Source: Arthrobacter sp. zg-Y1110 (lineage in GTDB: Bacteria > Actinomycetota > Actinomycetes > Actinomycetales > Micrococcaceae). Taken from it: a stretch of DNA of 64,000 bases. Position 1 is the first letter of the stretch. Every line of letters begins with the position of its first letter. Shown here one piece after another: positions 1 to 12,730 of the stretch. A program made the translations under genes and the position numbers. Below the pieces are notes generated by a model that was not told the DNA's origin, did no database searches, and was given only the letters and a program-made list of their open reading frames with translations. The DNA is taken from contig NZ_CP104272.1 of assembly GCF_025244865.1 (NCBI RefSeq), positions 1 to 64,000 on the forward strand, given 5' to 3'.

Positions 1-28
1 TATTCGGCTGAAAAGTCCGCTTGCTCAC
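1..28 (-). CDS. rpmH: 50S ribosomal protein L34, 5' end only
   Basis: Read on the minus strand, the first nine codons from a GTG at 28 give MSKRTFQPN, the standard start of ribosomal protein L34; the rest lies outside the window. A GGAG ribosome binding site lies at 40-37, eight bases before the start. L34 is a small basic protein of the large ribosomal subunit. Its divergent position upstream of dnaA is the usual actinobacterial arrangement, which supports the call despite the short fragment. Confidence 0.9.
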
Positions 29-106
29 GGTAGTTACTCCAAGACAATCTTGAGTCGCGCCGGCACTTGTTGCGACAAGGGGGAAGAACAAGCGGCGCTT
101 TTTTCA

Positions 107-189
107 TGTGTCTGTCTGTACTCGCCCGGACCTGGACCCTGATTTCCAGAACCCCTGCAGGGCATGTGTGAGTACAGATAGCAGACACA
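107..189. repeat. Imperfect inverted repeat in the rpmH-dnaA spacer
   Basis: The left arm (107-123) contains TGTGTCTG and CTGTACTC; the right arm (170-189) contains GAGTACAG and CAGACACA, with a three-base insertion. The arms are 46 bases apart. It lies in the leader shared by the divergent rpmH and dnaA genes, so it may be a protein site or an RNA structure. No function is assigned. Confidence 0.5.
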
Positions 190-249
190 AAGGACTACTC
201 AACGTTAGGTGAGACGGGGGCACCAGTCAAACCGGGCTCGGTCACCGAC

Positions 250-486
250 TAATCCACAGCCCGCGCCGGACTGTGGATACCCTGTGGATAGTCCGCACAT
301 CCGGTTGTGCACCCAGATTTTTCAACAGCTGTGGACAACTGCTGTGGGTATCCTGCGGCCACAGGCTCTGTGAGAGAGCCAACAGGCCCTTGTACAGGCG
401 GATTTCCAGCTACCACCAAGGGAAATCATCCTCTAGGCTTGGCGACGGGTACTTTATCCACTATCTGTGCATAACTCTGTGGATGA
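250..486. promoter_or_regulatory. DnaA-box cluster in the dnaA leader
   Basis: Several 9-mers match the DnaA box TT(A/G)TCCACA in either orientation. One is perfect: TGTGGACAA at 330-338. Five have a single mismatch: TAATCCACA (250-258), TGTGGATAC (272-280), TGTGGATAG (283-291), TTATCCACT (454-462) and TGTGGATGA (478-486). Boxes here are typical of DnaA autoregulation. The spacer 29-553 holds no gene I can support. Confidence 0.8.
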
Positions 487-553
487 AGTACCGGGATCCC
501 CATCGGGATCCCGAGTTTTCTTAGACAGCCGCAGGGCGTCATGAGAGGTTTTT

Positions 554-1975
554 GTGGGTACGGACGAAATCAACGATGTTGGCAGCTCTTGGCGCAAGGT
601 CATTCGGACTTTGGAGACCGATGACCGGGTCACTCCCCGACAGCGTGGATTCGTGGTGCTTGCGCAGGCCCAGGGCCTGATCGGCACGACCCTTCTGGTG
701 GCGGTGCCCAACGAACTGACCCGTGAAGTGCTGCAGACGCAGCTGAAGAACATCCTCGACGAAGTCCTGCGCGGCGTTTTCCAGGCCGATATCCAGTGTG
801 CTTTCGTCATCGACTCCGACCTCACTCCCGTGGCGGAAGCCGAACCGGAGCCCGAAGAGCAGCCGGCGGCACCCAGCCCCGTACCCTCCGGCGAAAGCGG
901 CGCGCCTTCCCCGACGCCGCCGAGCACCAGCCAGGAATTCGGCCGCCTCAACCCCAAGTACGTCTTCGAGACCTTCGTTATCGGTTCCTCCAACCGGTTT
1001 GCCCATGCAGCAGCCGTAGCGGTGGCTGAAGCGCCGGCGAAGGCCTACAACCCCTTGTTCATCTATGGGGACTCCGGGTTGGGCAAGACCCATCTCCTTC
1101 ATGCCATCGGGCACTATGCACGTCACTTGTACACCGGGATCCGCGTCCGCTACGTGAATTCGGAGGAGTTCACGAACGACTTCATCAACTCCATCCGCTA
1201 TGACGAAGGCGCCAGCTTCAAACAGCTGTACCGCAACGTGGACATCCTGCTGATTGATGACATTCAGTTCCTTGCCAACAAGGACGCCACCCAGGAAGAG
1301 TTCTTCCACACCTTCAATGCCCTCCACAACCACAACAAGCAGGTTGTGATCACCTCCGATCTGCCGCCCAAGCAGCTGTCCGGTTTCGAGGAACGGATGC
1401 GGTCCCGGTTTGAGTGGGGCCTGCTGACGGATGTGCAGCCGCCGGAACTCGAAACACGTATCGCCATCCTGCGGAAGAAGGCCATCGGCGACAGCCTGAG
1501 CGCTCCGGATGACGTCCTGGAGTACATCGCGTCCAAGATCTCCACCAACATCCGGGAGCTCGAAGGCGCACTTATCCGCGTAACCGCCTTCGCCAGCCTG
1601 AACCGGCAGCAGGTAGACGTGGGCCTGGCCGAAATCGTGCTCAAGGACCTGATTACCGACGACGGCGCCCAGGAAATCACTGCCGCATCCATCCTTGGAC
1701 AGACGGCAGCCTATTTCCAGATCAGCCTTGAGGAACTCTGCAGCAAGTCCCGGACCCGAACGCTGGTCACCGCACGGCAGATCGCCATGTACCTGTGCCG
1801 CGAGCTGACCGATATGTCCCTGCCGAAGATCGGCCAGGAACTTGGCGGCCGCGACCACACCACGGTGATCCACGCGGACCGGAAAATCCGCGAACTGATG
1901 GCTGAACGCCGAGCCATCTACAACCAGGTCACCGAACTGACCAACAGGATCAAGCAGCAGCAGCGCGAGGCCTGA
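554..1975 (+). CDS. dnaA: Chromosomal replication initiator protein DnaA
   Basis: AAA+ ATPase that binds DnaA boxes at oriC and opens the duplex. The 473-residue product has the usual four domains: an N-terminal helicase-loading domain (about 1-85), an acidic/proline-rich linker (about 90-128), the AAA+ core with Walker [10 protein letters not shown] at 172-180 and Walker [10 protein letters not shown] near 231-239, and the C-terminal DNA-binding domain with [14 protein letters not shown]. The GTG start follows a GAGAGG ribosome site around 542-547. Boxes in its leader suggest autoregulation. It is followed by oriC and dnaN, the canonical order. Confidence 0.99.
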   Translation: MGTDEINDVGSSWRKVIRTLETDDRVTPRQRGFVVLAQAQGLIGTTLLVAVPNELTREVLQTQLKNILDEVLRGVFQADIQCAFVIDSDLTPVAEAEPEPEEQPAAPSPVPSGESGAPSPTPPSTSQEFGRLNPKYVFETFVIGSSNRFAHAAAVAVAEAPAKAYNPLFIYGDSGLGKTHLLHAIGHYARHLYTGIRVRYVNSEEFTNDFINSIRYDEGASFKQLYRNVDILLIDDIQFLANKDATQEEFFHTFNALHNHNKQVVITSDLPPKQLSGFEERMRSRFEWGLLTDVQPPELETRIAILRKKAIGDSLSAPDDVLEYIASKISTNIRELEGALIRVTAFASLNRQQVDVGLAEIVLKDLITDDGAQEITAASILGQTAAYFQISLEELCSKSRTRTLVTARQIAMYLCRELTDMSLPKIGQELGGRDHTTVIHADRKIRELMAERRAIYNQVTELTNRIKQQQREA

Positions 1976-2004
1976 GCCAGTAGGACTGCAGGGCCCCGCA
2001 GGGG

Positions 2005-2260
2005 CCCAAAATTAACATTTGTGGACAAGGGTGTGGATAACCCGGTGGACAACCCGTGGTTACGCACACTTCCCTGTGGATACGCGGAATCCTAAAAAAG
2101 TTTCCAACAGGCCCGGACTCGGAGGCTGCGGCGAGTCCACAGGTTATCAACAGGCATAAACAGCCGGGACGCCCCGGTGCCGGGGGTTATCCACAGTATC
2201 CACAGGAGTTATTAACACTACGGATCTTAAGAAATTCGGTTCCACCAAATAACAACTATG
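2005..2260. other. oriC: Chromosomal replication origin (oriC) in the dnaA-dnaN spacer
   Basis: The 604-base spacer holds a dense set of DnaA boxes. Perfect ones: TGTGGACAA (2020-2028), TGTGGATAA (2032-2040) and TTATCCACA (2187-2195). One-mismatch ones: GGTGGACAA (2044-2052), TGTGGATAC (2075-2083), TTATCAACA (2144-2152) and GTATCCACA (2196-2204). The rightmost pair is immediately followed by the most AT-rich stretch (about 2206-2260, including TTATTAACAC and TCTTAAGAAATT), a good candidate unwinding element. The rest of the spacer to 2579 shows no gene. Confidence 0.93.
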
Positions 2261-2579
2261 CTTCCGGCACACTCCAAACCCTCCGAGATGACCCCACGAA
2301 ACCTCTCTGACGAGAGGGGACCTCACCTCGAGCGGTCCCCTTCCGTTCCCCGGGCCGGACAGAACCCGGTGCAGCGCACCGGCGGACGGGGCTAAGCTGT
2401 CACAGAGTATGGTTGTCATTCGCATGTAAACGAGTACGGTCCGTCCATGGCTACATCCTTGGGATCTGCACGGACTGGACCGGTCCACGGATGCTTCCGC
2501 GATTTACACACAGCCCAAGACAAGTTCAAGACAAGATCAGTTGTACTGAGAAGTACGTTGCGAAAGGCGGCACCCTTCA

Positions 2580-3704
2580 GTGAAGTTTCGAGTTGAGCGG
2601 GATGTCCTGGCCGAGGCCGTCACGTGGACAGCACGTTCCCTGTCCCCGCGCCCGCCCGTTCCGGTCCTTTCGGGGCTGCTTATCAAGGCTGAAAACGGTT
2701 CGCTGAGTCTTGCCAGCTTCGACTACGAGATTTCCGCGCGGCTCCAGATTCCCGCCGATGTGAGCGAAGAAGGAACCATCCTGGTCTCCGGCCGCCTGTT
2801 GGCCGAGATCTGCCGCAGTCTCCCATCTGCTCCGGTGGAAGTGGAGACTGACGGGGCCAAGGTCACGCTGACCTGCCGCAACAGCCGGTTCAACCTGGCA
2901 ACCATGCCTGAAGCCGAATACCCGGAACTGCCGGCACTGCCCGAGGTAAGCGGCGTCGTCGACGGCGATGCCTTCGCCCAGGCCGTTTCCCAGGTCATCA
3001 TTGCCGCCAGCCGGGATGACACCCTGCCCATCCTCACCGGTGTGCGCATGGAAATCGAAGATGACCTCATCACCTTCCTTGCCACGGACCGGTACCGCCT
3101 GGCCCTGCGCGAATTGTCCTGGAAGCCCGCAACTCCGGGGATTTCCACCAGTGCATTGGTGAAAGCCAAGACCCTCAACGAAGTGGCCAAGACCCTTGGC
3201 GGGGCAGGCGACCTCAACATCGCCCTGTCGGATGACAGCGAACTCATTGGTTTTGAAAGCGGCGGACGGCGCACCACGTCGCTTCTGGTGGACGGCGATT
3301 ACCCCAAAATCCGGTCCCTGTTCCCCGAAAACACGCCAATTCACGCCACTGTGGAAACCTCGGCGCTGGTGGAAGCCGTACGCCGCGTGTCCCTGGTTGC
3401 CGAACGGAACACCCCTGTCCGCCTTGCCTTCACCGATGGGCAGCTCTCCCTGGACGCCGGCACCGGCGAAGACGCCCAGGCATCGGAAGCACTGGAAGCG
3501 GCGCTTGTAGGCGACGACATCACGGTTGCCTTCAACCCGCACTACCTAAGCGAAGGCCTGGGCGCGTTCCCGAGCAAGTACGTCCGCTTCTCCTTCACGA
3601 CGCCGCCGAAGCCGGCCGTGATTTCGGCCCAGGAAGAGCTCAACGGGGATGACCAGGCAGATTACCGCTACCTGCTGATGCCGGTACGCCTGCCAAACCA
3701 GTAG
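2580..3704 (+). CDS. dnaN: DNA polymerase III sliding clamp (beta subunit)
   Basis: The homodimeric ring that tethers DNA polymerase III and other replication and repair enzymes to DNA. At 374 residues it has normal length. Family features include an N-terminus MKFRVERDVLAEAVTW, a central TDRYRLALRE segment, and a C-terminus ending YLLMPVRLP, typical of beta clamps. The GTG start at 2580 follows a GAAAGGCGG ribosome site. recF follows after 181 bases with no gnd gene between them. Confidence 0.98.
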   Translation: MKFRVERDVLAEAVTWTARSLSPRPPVPVLSGLLIKAENGSLSLASFDYEISARLQIPADVSEEGTILVSGRLLAEICRSLPSAPVEVETDGAKVTLTCRNSRFNLATMPEAEYPELPALPEVSGVVDGDAFAQAVSQVIIAASRDDTLPILTGVRMEIEDDLITFLATDRYRLALRELSWKPATPGISTSALVKAKTLNEVAKTLGGAGDLNIALSDDSELIGFESGGRRTTSLLVDGDYPKIRSLFPENTPIHATVETSALVEAVRRVSLVAERNTPVRLAFTDGQLSLDAGTGEDAQASEALEAALVGDDITVAFNPHYLSEGLGAFPSKYVRFSFTTPPKPAVISAQEELNGDDQADYRYLLMPVRLPNQ

Positions 3705-3885
3705 GACGCCGCCGCCTGGCCGCCGGACCAGCTGCAGATCGGTCCGGCAGCGGCGGAGGACGAAGCAAAAATTCGTCGTAATAATGCCGATGTAACACAA
3801 TTTGACAATGGCATGCCGAGCGGTGGCGGCGCCCCTGCCGGTACGGCCGGCGGCGGCTCGACGGACAGGAAAGGACCAGGAACCC

Positions 3886-5070
3886 ATGTACGTTGACCAC
3901 CTGTCCCTTACCGGTTACCGCAGTTATCCGCAGCTGGACATCCGGCTCGAGCCCGGTGTCACGGTGTTTGTAGGACCCAACGGCACGGGTAAAACCAACA
4001 TTGTCGAGGCAATCGGCTATCTGGCCACACTGTCTTCACACCGGGTAAGCACTGATGCCCCCTTGGTGAATTTCGACGCCGACCAGGCGCTGATCAGGGC
4101 CCGTCTGGTACGCGGTTCCCAGGCCACCGGCGTGGAGCTGGAACTGAACCCCGGCCGCGGCAACCGGGCCCGGATCAACCGTGCCAATCCGGTCCGTGCC
4201 CGGGACATCCTGGGCTTATGCCGGACGGTGCTTTTCGCTCCTGAAGACCTGGCGCTGGTCAAGGGTGATCCCGGCAGCCGCCGGCGTTTCCTGGATGAGT
4301 TGATTGTTTCCCTGGTACCGCGCCATGCGGCGACCCGGTCCGACTATGACCGCGTGCTGAAGCAGCGGAATGCCCTGCTGAAATCAGCACGGGCCGCCGG
4401 CCGCTTCACCTCTGCCCATGAGGCAACACTGGACGTCTGGGACCAGCACATGGCCGTAGCCGGCGCCGAGCTTGTGGCCGCTCGGCTCGAGGCGCTCCAA
4501 CGCCTGCAGCCTCACCTGCAGGCGGCCTATCGAGACCTCACCGACGGCTCGAAGGCTGCCCGGGCCGTCTATCGGTCGACACTGCAGGGAACCGTCAACG
4601 ACGACGGCGCCGTGGAAGGTTCGCAGGATCCGGACGAGTTGTATTCCTTGACGGTGCCGGAACTCACCGAGCGGTTCCTGCAGGCATTCGCCGCCAACCG
4701 CCGGCGCGAGCTGGACCGCGGGATTTCCCTGGTGGGCCCGCACCGGGACGAACTGGAACTGGTCCTCGGCAAGGCGCCCGCCAAGGGGTACGCCTCCCAC
4801 GGAGAAACCTGGTCCTTCGCACTGTCCCTTCGCCTGGGGTCCTACTACCTGCTGACCAGCGACGATCCCACCCCCGGTGCCGGGCCGATCCTGATCCTGG
4901 ACGACGTGTTTGCGGAGCTGGATGTGCAGCGCCGGCAGCGGCTCGCCGGAATTGTCGCTGGAGCCGAGCAGGTGCTGGTGACTGCGGCTGTTGGCGACGA
5001 CATCCCGGAATCACTGGCAGGGCGGGTCATCAACGTGATCCCGGGAGGCGTCAGTGTGCCCGTCTCCTGA
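3886..5070 (+). CDS. recF: DNA replication and repair protein RecF
   Basis: SMC-like ATPase that, with RecO and RecR, loads RecA at gapped DNA. I chose ATG 3886 (394 residues) because the conserved start MYVDHLSLTGYRSY begins there; the reading frame is open further upstream but that part does not look like the family. Walker A GPNGTGKTN is at residues 30-38, and a Walker B/signature region (ILILDDVFAELD) lies near the C-terminus. The 3' end overlaps the next gene by 17 bases, implying co-transcription. Confidence 0.97.
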   Translation: MYVDHLSLTGYRSYPQLDIRLEPGVTVFVGPNGTGKTNIVEAIGYLATLSSHRVSTDAPLVNFDADQALIRARLVRGSQATGVELELNPGRGNRARINRANPVRARDILGLCRTVLFAPEDLALVKGDPGSRRRFLDELIVSLVPRHAATRSDYDRVLKQRNALLKSARAAGRFTSAHEATLDVWDQHMAVAGAELVAARLEALQRLQPHLQAAYRDLTDGSKAARAVYRSTLQGTVNDDGAVEGSQDPDELYSLTVPELTERFLQAFAANRRRELDRGISLVGPHRDELELVLGKAPAKGYASHGETWSFALSLRLGSYYLLTSDDPTPGAGPILILDDVFAELDVQRRQRLAGIVAGAEQVLVTAAVGDDIPESLAGRVINVIPGGVSVPVS

Positions 5071-5593
5071 TCCCGTTCCTCCCGGCGAGGATCCCGGAGA
5101 ACGGCCCGACGCCGCCCGGGAGCAGCTCAACCGCATGCGCCAGGCCGCACAGGCCCGCGGAAACCAGCGCACTCCCGCCACCCGGCGCAAGACCGGCCGC
5201 AGCCGGCAGACCCCCTTTATCCCTGGAGAGTATGTCGGACGGGACCCGCAGGGCCTGGGCAATGTCTTCACCCGGTTCGTGAATGAACGCGGCTGGAACT
5301 CTCCCGTCGCCGTCGGATCGGTGATTTCCCGCTGGGAGGAACTGGTGGGAAGCGAGGTCAGCACCCACTGCAAGCCGGAGTCGTTCCAGGACACCACGGT
5401 GCAGGTTCGGTGTGACTCGACGGCCTGGGCCACTCAGCTCCGACTCCTCAGGGCCACCCTGATTGCCCGATTCGACGCTGAACTCGGTTCCGGCGTCGTC
5501 ACCAAGATCGAGGTCATCGGCCCGGCGGCGCCCAACTGGCGCAAGGGACTGCGAAGCGTCAAAGGGCGGGGACCCCGGGATACCTACGGGTAG
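5054..5593 (+). CDS. DUF721 (DciA-like) protein
   Basis: A 179-residue protein of the DUF721 family, found between recF and gyrB throughout actinobacteria. DUF721 includes DciA, the replicative helicase loader/operator of bacteria lacking DnaC/DnaI. The N-terminal about 55 residues are basic and proline-rich; the conserved domain (about 70-165) includes VISRWEELVGSEVSTHCKPES and ATQLRLLRATLIARFD. Its GTG start at 5054 lies within the end of recF, so translation is probably coupled. The helicase role here is inferred from the family. Confidence 0.9.
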   Translation: MCPSPDPVPPGEDPGERPDAAREQLNRMRQAAQARGNQRTPATRRKTGRSRQTPFIPGEYVGRDPQGLGNVFTRFVNERGWNSPVAVGSVISRWEELVGSEVSTHCKPESFQDTTVQVRCDSTAWATQLRLLRATLIARFDAELGSGVVTKIEVIGPAAPNWRKGLRSVKGRGPRDTYG

Positions 5594-5781
5594 GACGACC
5601 GCTCGGCAGCCGGGCGTCGGCGCGGCAGCGACCGGAAATCCCGCCCTTACAGGAGCCGGTTAGGGGCCGGAGAACCCCCTTGCTGGTATCCGCCCCTATC
5701 CGGGGCGCTCCGATTCGCTTCAAAGCATCATTAGTGGCCTGTCAGAGGGTGTTTTGGACAGGTTTGCCCCCTGCGGCGCGG

Positions 5782-5787
5782 TAGAAT
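5782..5787 (+). promoter_or_regulatory. Possible gyrB -10 element
   Basis: The 264-base spacer before gyrB contains TAGAAT at 5782-5787. No good -35 lies at 17 bases; TTGGAC at 5754-5759 is 22 bases away. A gyrase promoter often departs from consensus because it must respond to supercoiling, but this call is tentative. Confidence 0.3.
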
Positions 5788-5830
5788 TGAGAGTGGAGAT
5801 GCCTGTCCGCTGGGGAGGCTTCAATTCTGA

Positions 5831-7915
<2,085 letters not shown>

Positions 7916-7984
7916 CGGATTCAGTGCCGGCGACTGGCTGCCGGAGAGCATGAACTTTAGCGACTTAGAAACGGAAGCAGAACT

Positions 7985-10635
<2,651 letters not shown>

Positions 10636-10639
<4 letters not shown>

Positions 10640-11145
10640 GCTCGACCAACCCAAGCCCCAGGTCGTCCTCGGGCGGCGGGCCGCGGGTGAAAACCCCCGC
10701 CCGCCCCGCCCAGCGTCCTGCAGGGGGTCAGAGCACCTCGGGTAACCGCCAGCCGCTGGTGAAGCCGGCTCCCAAGGCCAAGGCGCGCAAGGCCCGGCTG
10801 CTGGTCAGCAAGATCGACCCCTGGTCCGTCCTGAAGATGGCGTTCCTGCTCTCGGTGGCACTCGGCGTCGTCACCGTGGTGGCCGCCATCGTGCTGTGGA
10901 CCGTGCTGGACCTGACCGGCATCTTCGACCGCGTCAACACCCTGCTGGGAGAGATCGCCGGCAGCGAGTCCGGCGGCTTCGACCTCCGTGATTTTGCCTC
11001 GCTGGGACAGGTGGTTTCCTTTGCAACCATCATCGCCGTGGTGAACGTCCTGCTGCTGACGGCACTGTCGATGCTCGCCGCCGTGCTGTACAACATCGCT
11101 TCCACCCTGGTGGGCGGCATTGGCGTGACACTGACGGACGACTAG
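10636..11145 (+). CDS. DUF3566 transmembrane protein
   Basis: A 169-residue membrane protein of the DUF3566 family, conserved directly downstream of gyrA in actinobacteria (as Rv0007 in M. tuberculosis). About 65 basic, Pro/Ser-rich cytoplasmic residues precede a first membrane helix (about 72-96). A second long hydrophobic stretch lies near residues 130-160. The GTG start overlaps the gyrA stop (GTGA), indicating translational coupling. Its function is not established. Confidence 0.9.
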
Positions 11146-11146
11146 C

Positions 11147-11195
11147 GTTTTCCGGTTCCGGAGGGGCTCAAACAGCGCCTCCGGAACCGGAAAAC
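11147..11195 (+). terminator. Hairpin terminator after the gyrase operon
   Basis: Perfect 18-bp stem: 11147-11164 pairs with 11178-11195 (arms start GTTTTCCGG and end CCGGAAAAC). It follows the DUF3566 stop directly. It has no long T-run, but its position fits the end of the gyrB-gyrA operon. Confidence 0.75.
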
Positions 11196-11203
11196 CACTC
11201 GAT

Positions 11204-11232
11204 TTGGCGCCGGGCCGAAGGTACGGTAAAGT
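11204..11232 (+). promoter_or_regulatory. tRNA-Ile promoter
   Basis: TTGGCG (11204-11209), exactly 17 bases, then TAAAGT (11227-11232), about 25 bases before the tRNA 5' end. Good sigma-70-like geometry between a terminator and a tRNA. Confidence 0.65.
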
Positions 11233-11256
11233 CATATCTCGGCCCGAAGAGGTTCG

Positions 11257-11330
11257 GGGCGTATAGCTCAGGCGGTTAGAGCGCTTCGCTGATAACGAAG
11301 AGGTCCCAGGTTCAAGTCCTGGTACGCCCA
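11257..11330 (+). tRNA. tRNA-Ile (GAT)
   Basis: A 74-nt cloverleaf. The acceptor GGGCGTA pairs with TACGCCC; the anticodon arm has loop CTGATAA with GAT; the T-arm contains GGTTCAAGTCC. CCA is not encoded. It sits in the conserved tRNA-Ile/tRNA-Ala position downstream of gyrA. Confidence 0.97.
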
Positions 11331-11375
11331 CGGAACACCTTGCAAGAGGTGGACCACAACGGCAAGGAGAATTCC

Positions 11376-11495
11376 GTGAAGAAGTTGCTGGCAGTAACGG
11401 CAGCTGCGGCTGCGGGAGTCTTTGCTTTCAAGAAGTGGCAGGAAACTGCCGCTGAGAAGGCCGTTTGGAAGGAATCGACCGACAAGGTCGACTAA
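11376..11495 (+). CDS. DLW-39-type small protein
   Basis: A 39-codon gene between tRNA-Ile and tRNA-Ala. It starts at GTG 11376 with an AAGGAG ribosome site at 11364-11369. It has a basic start (MKKLL), an alanine-rich hydrophobic stretch (residues 6-18) and a charged end with a tryptophan near residue 31. Length, location and pattern match the DLW-39 family of actinobacterial microproteins, although the eponymous Asp-Leu-Trp is Ala-Val-Trp here. Probably membrane-associated; function unknown. Confidence 0.85.
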   Translation: MKKLLAVTAAAAAGVFAFKKWQETAAEKAVWKESTDKVD

Positions 11496-11560
11496 AACCA
11501 AATAGCTTCATGGTCATAACCTGAGGCAACAGTAGGTTATACTGGATAAGTTCTCATTTC

Positions 11561-11633
11561 GGGGGCATGGCGCAATTGGTAGCGCACCTGCTTTGCAAGC
11601 AGGGGGTTCGGGGTTCGAGTCCCCGTGCCTCCA
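11561..11633 (+). tRNA. tRNA-Ala (TGC)
   Basis: A 73-nt cloverleaf with acceptor GGGGGCA/TGCCTCC, including the G3:U70 pair that is the alanine identity element. The anticodon TGC sits in CTTTGCAAG; the T-arm contains GGTTCGAGTCC. CCA is not encoded. A -10-like TATACT at 11538-11543 is a possible promoter element. Confidence 0.97.
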
Positions 11634-11640
11634 CCGAATA

Positions 11641-11680
11641 CAGAAGGTCCCCGCTCTTAGGAGCGGGGACCTTCTGCGTT
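11641..11680 (+). terminator. Terminator after tRNA-Ala
   Basis: Perfect 16-bp stem: CAGAAGGTCCCCGCTC at 11641-11656, a TTAG loop, and its complement at 11661-11676, starting seven bases after the tRNA. Confidence 0.85.
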
Positions 11681-11703
11681 AAACCCTGCACTAGTGTTGG
11701 CCT

Positions 11704-12627
11704 GTGAATATTTTCCTCGCGGTGGTAGGAGTGCTGGGCGTCTCCGCCTCCGGGCCCATTATGGCCGCAACCGCGGCTCCTGCCCTGGCCATCGCTTTCT
11801 GGCGCAATGCCATCGGCGCGGTGCTGATGGGTACTCCGGCCGTGTTGGGCCGGCGTCGGGAGTTCGGACAGCTCACTTCCCGGGACTATAAGTGGACCGC
11901 TCTTGCCGCTGTCGCGCTGGCACTGCACTTCGCCTGCTTCATCACCTCGCTGCAATTGACGTCTGTTGCGGCTGCCACGGCGTTGGTATGCCTGCAGGCA
12001 GGCTGGATCGCGTTGTTCAATGTGCTGCGCGGTATCCGGGTTCCGCCCGTCGTCCTTGCCGGACTCGCGGCCGCGTTTGCAGGCGTGCTGGTGATTTCCG
12101 GGTTCGATCTGGGTCTGTCCCGGGAGGCCCTCATCGGCGACGTGCTCGCCGTGGCCGGAGGCGCCCTGGCGGGCGTGTACACGATTGCCGGCGGGAAGGC
12201 CCGGGAATCCATGTCTACGGGCACCTATACAACCCTCTGCTACGGCGCCTGCGCGGTACTCCTCCTGGCCCTGTGTGCAGCCTTCCGGCAGCCGATCGTC
12301 GGCTTCCCGCCGGCGGCCTGGATAGGGATCCTCGGAGTAACCGTGGTGGCGCAGATCCTGGGCCATACCGTGTTCAATCACCTGCTGGCCGTGATCAGTC
12401 CGTTGGTCGTGTCAATGATCATCCTGCTGGAGATCCCGGGAGCGGCCATCCTTGCGGCTGTCTTCCTCCACGAACAGCTTCCGGCCGGTACTTACGCGGG
12501 GCTGGCACTGATCCTGGCCGGACTAACCGTGGTTGTTGCCGGCCAGGGCAGGCTCCGCAGACGATCCGGGGCCAATGCCCGGCCGGTGCCTCCCGCCCCG
12601 CCGGCCCTGGGCGGGGACCAACTCTAG
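11704..12627 (+). CDS. EamA/DMT-family transporter
   Basis: A 307-residue integral membrane protein of the drug/metabolite transporter superfamily, made of two EamA repeats of about five helices each. It shows the typical FWRN segment in helix 2 (IAFWRNAIGAVLMG) and an HTVFNHLLAVISPLVVSMIILLEIPGA stretch in the second half. Substrate not predictable. The GTG start has no Shine-Dalgarno site; a TAGTGT -10-like element (11692-11697) ends six bases before it, suggesting a leaderless transcript. Confidence 0.9.
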   Translation: MNIFLAVVGVLGVSASGPIMAATAAPALAIAFWRNAIGAVLMGTPAVLGRRREFGQLTSRDYKWTALAAVALALHFACFITSLQLTSVAAATALVCLQAGWIALFNVLRGIRVPPVVLAGLAAAFAGVLVISGFDLGLSREALIGDVLAVAGGALAGVYTIAGGKARESMSTGTYTTLCYGACAVLLLALCAAFRQPIVGFPPAAWIGILGVTVVAQILGHTVFNHLLAVISPLVVSMIILLEIPGAAILAAVFLHEQLPAGTYAGLALILAGLTVVVAGQGRLRRRSGANARPVPPAPPALGGDQL

Positions 12628-12645
12628 GCAGGGGTTGCAAAGCAA

Positions 12646-12682
12646 AGAAGGAGGGCTCCGCCATAGGCGGAGCCCTCCTTCT
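12646..12682. terminator. Bidirectional terminator
   Basis: A 17-bp stem (12646-12662 with 12666-12682, loop ATA) lies between two convergent genes and can serve both strands. Confidence 0.85.
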
Positions 12683-12730
12683 CTATACTCGTCCCGGGAC
12701 CGGCCCTAGCCGATGCCCAAGCCGGTTCTA

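Noticed and set aside
539..1873. A 444-codon antisense frame over dnaA
   Set aside because: Shadow of dnaA; no domain pattern.
11257..11633. Spacer tRNAs of an rRNA operon
   Set aside because: The Ile-Ala tRNA pair is typical of 16S-23S spacers, but no rRNA flanks it; this is the standard stand-alone pair after gyrA.
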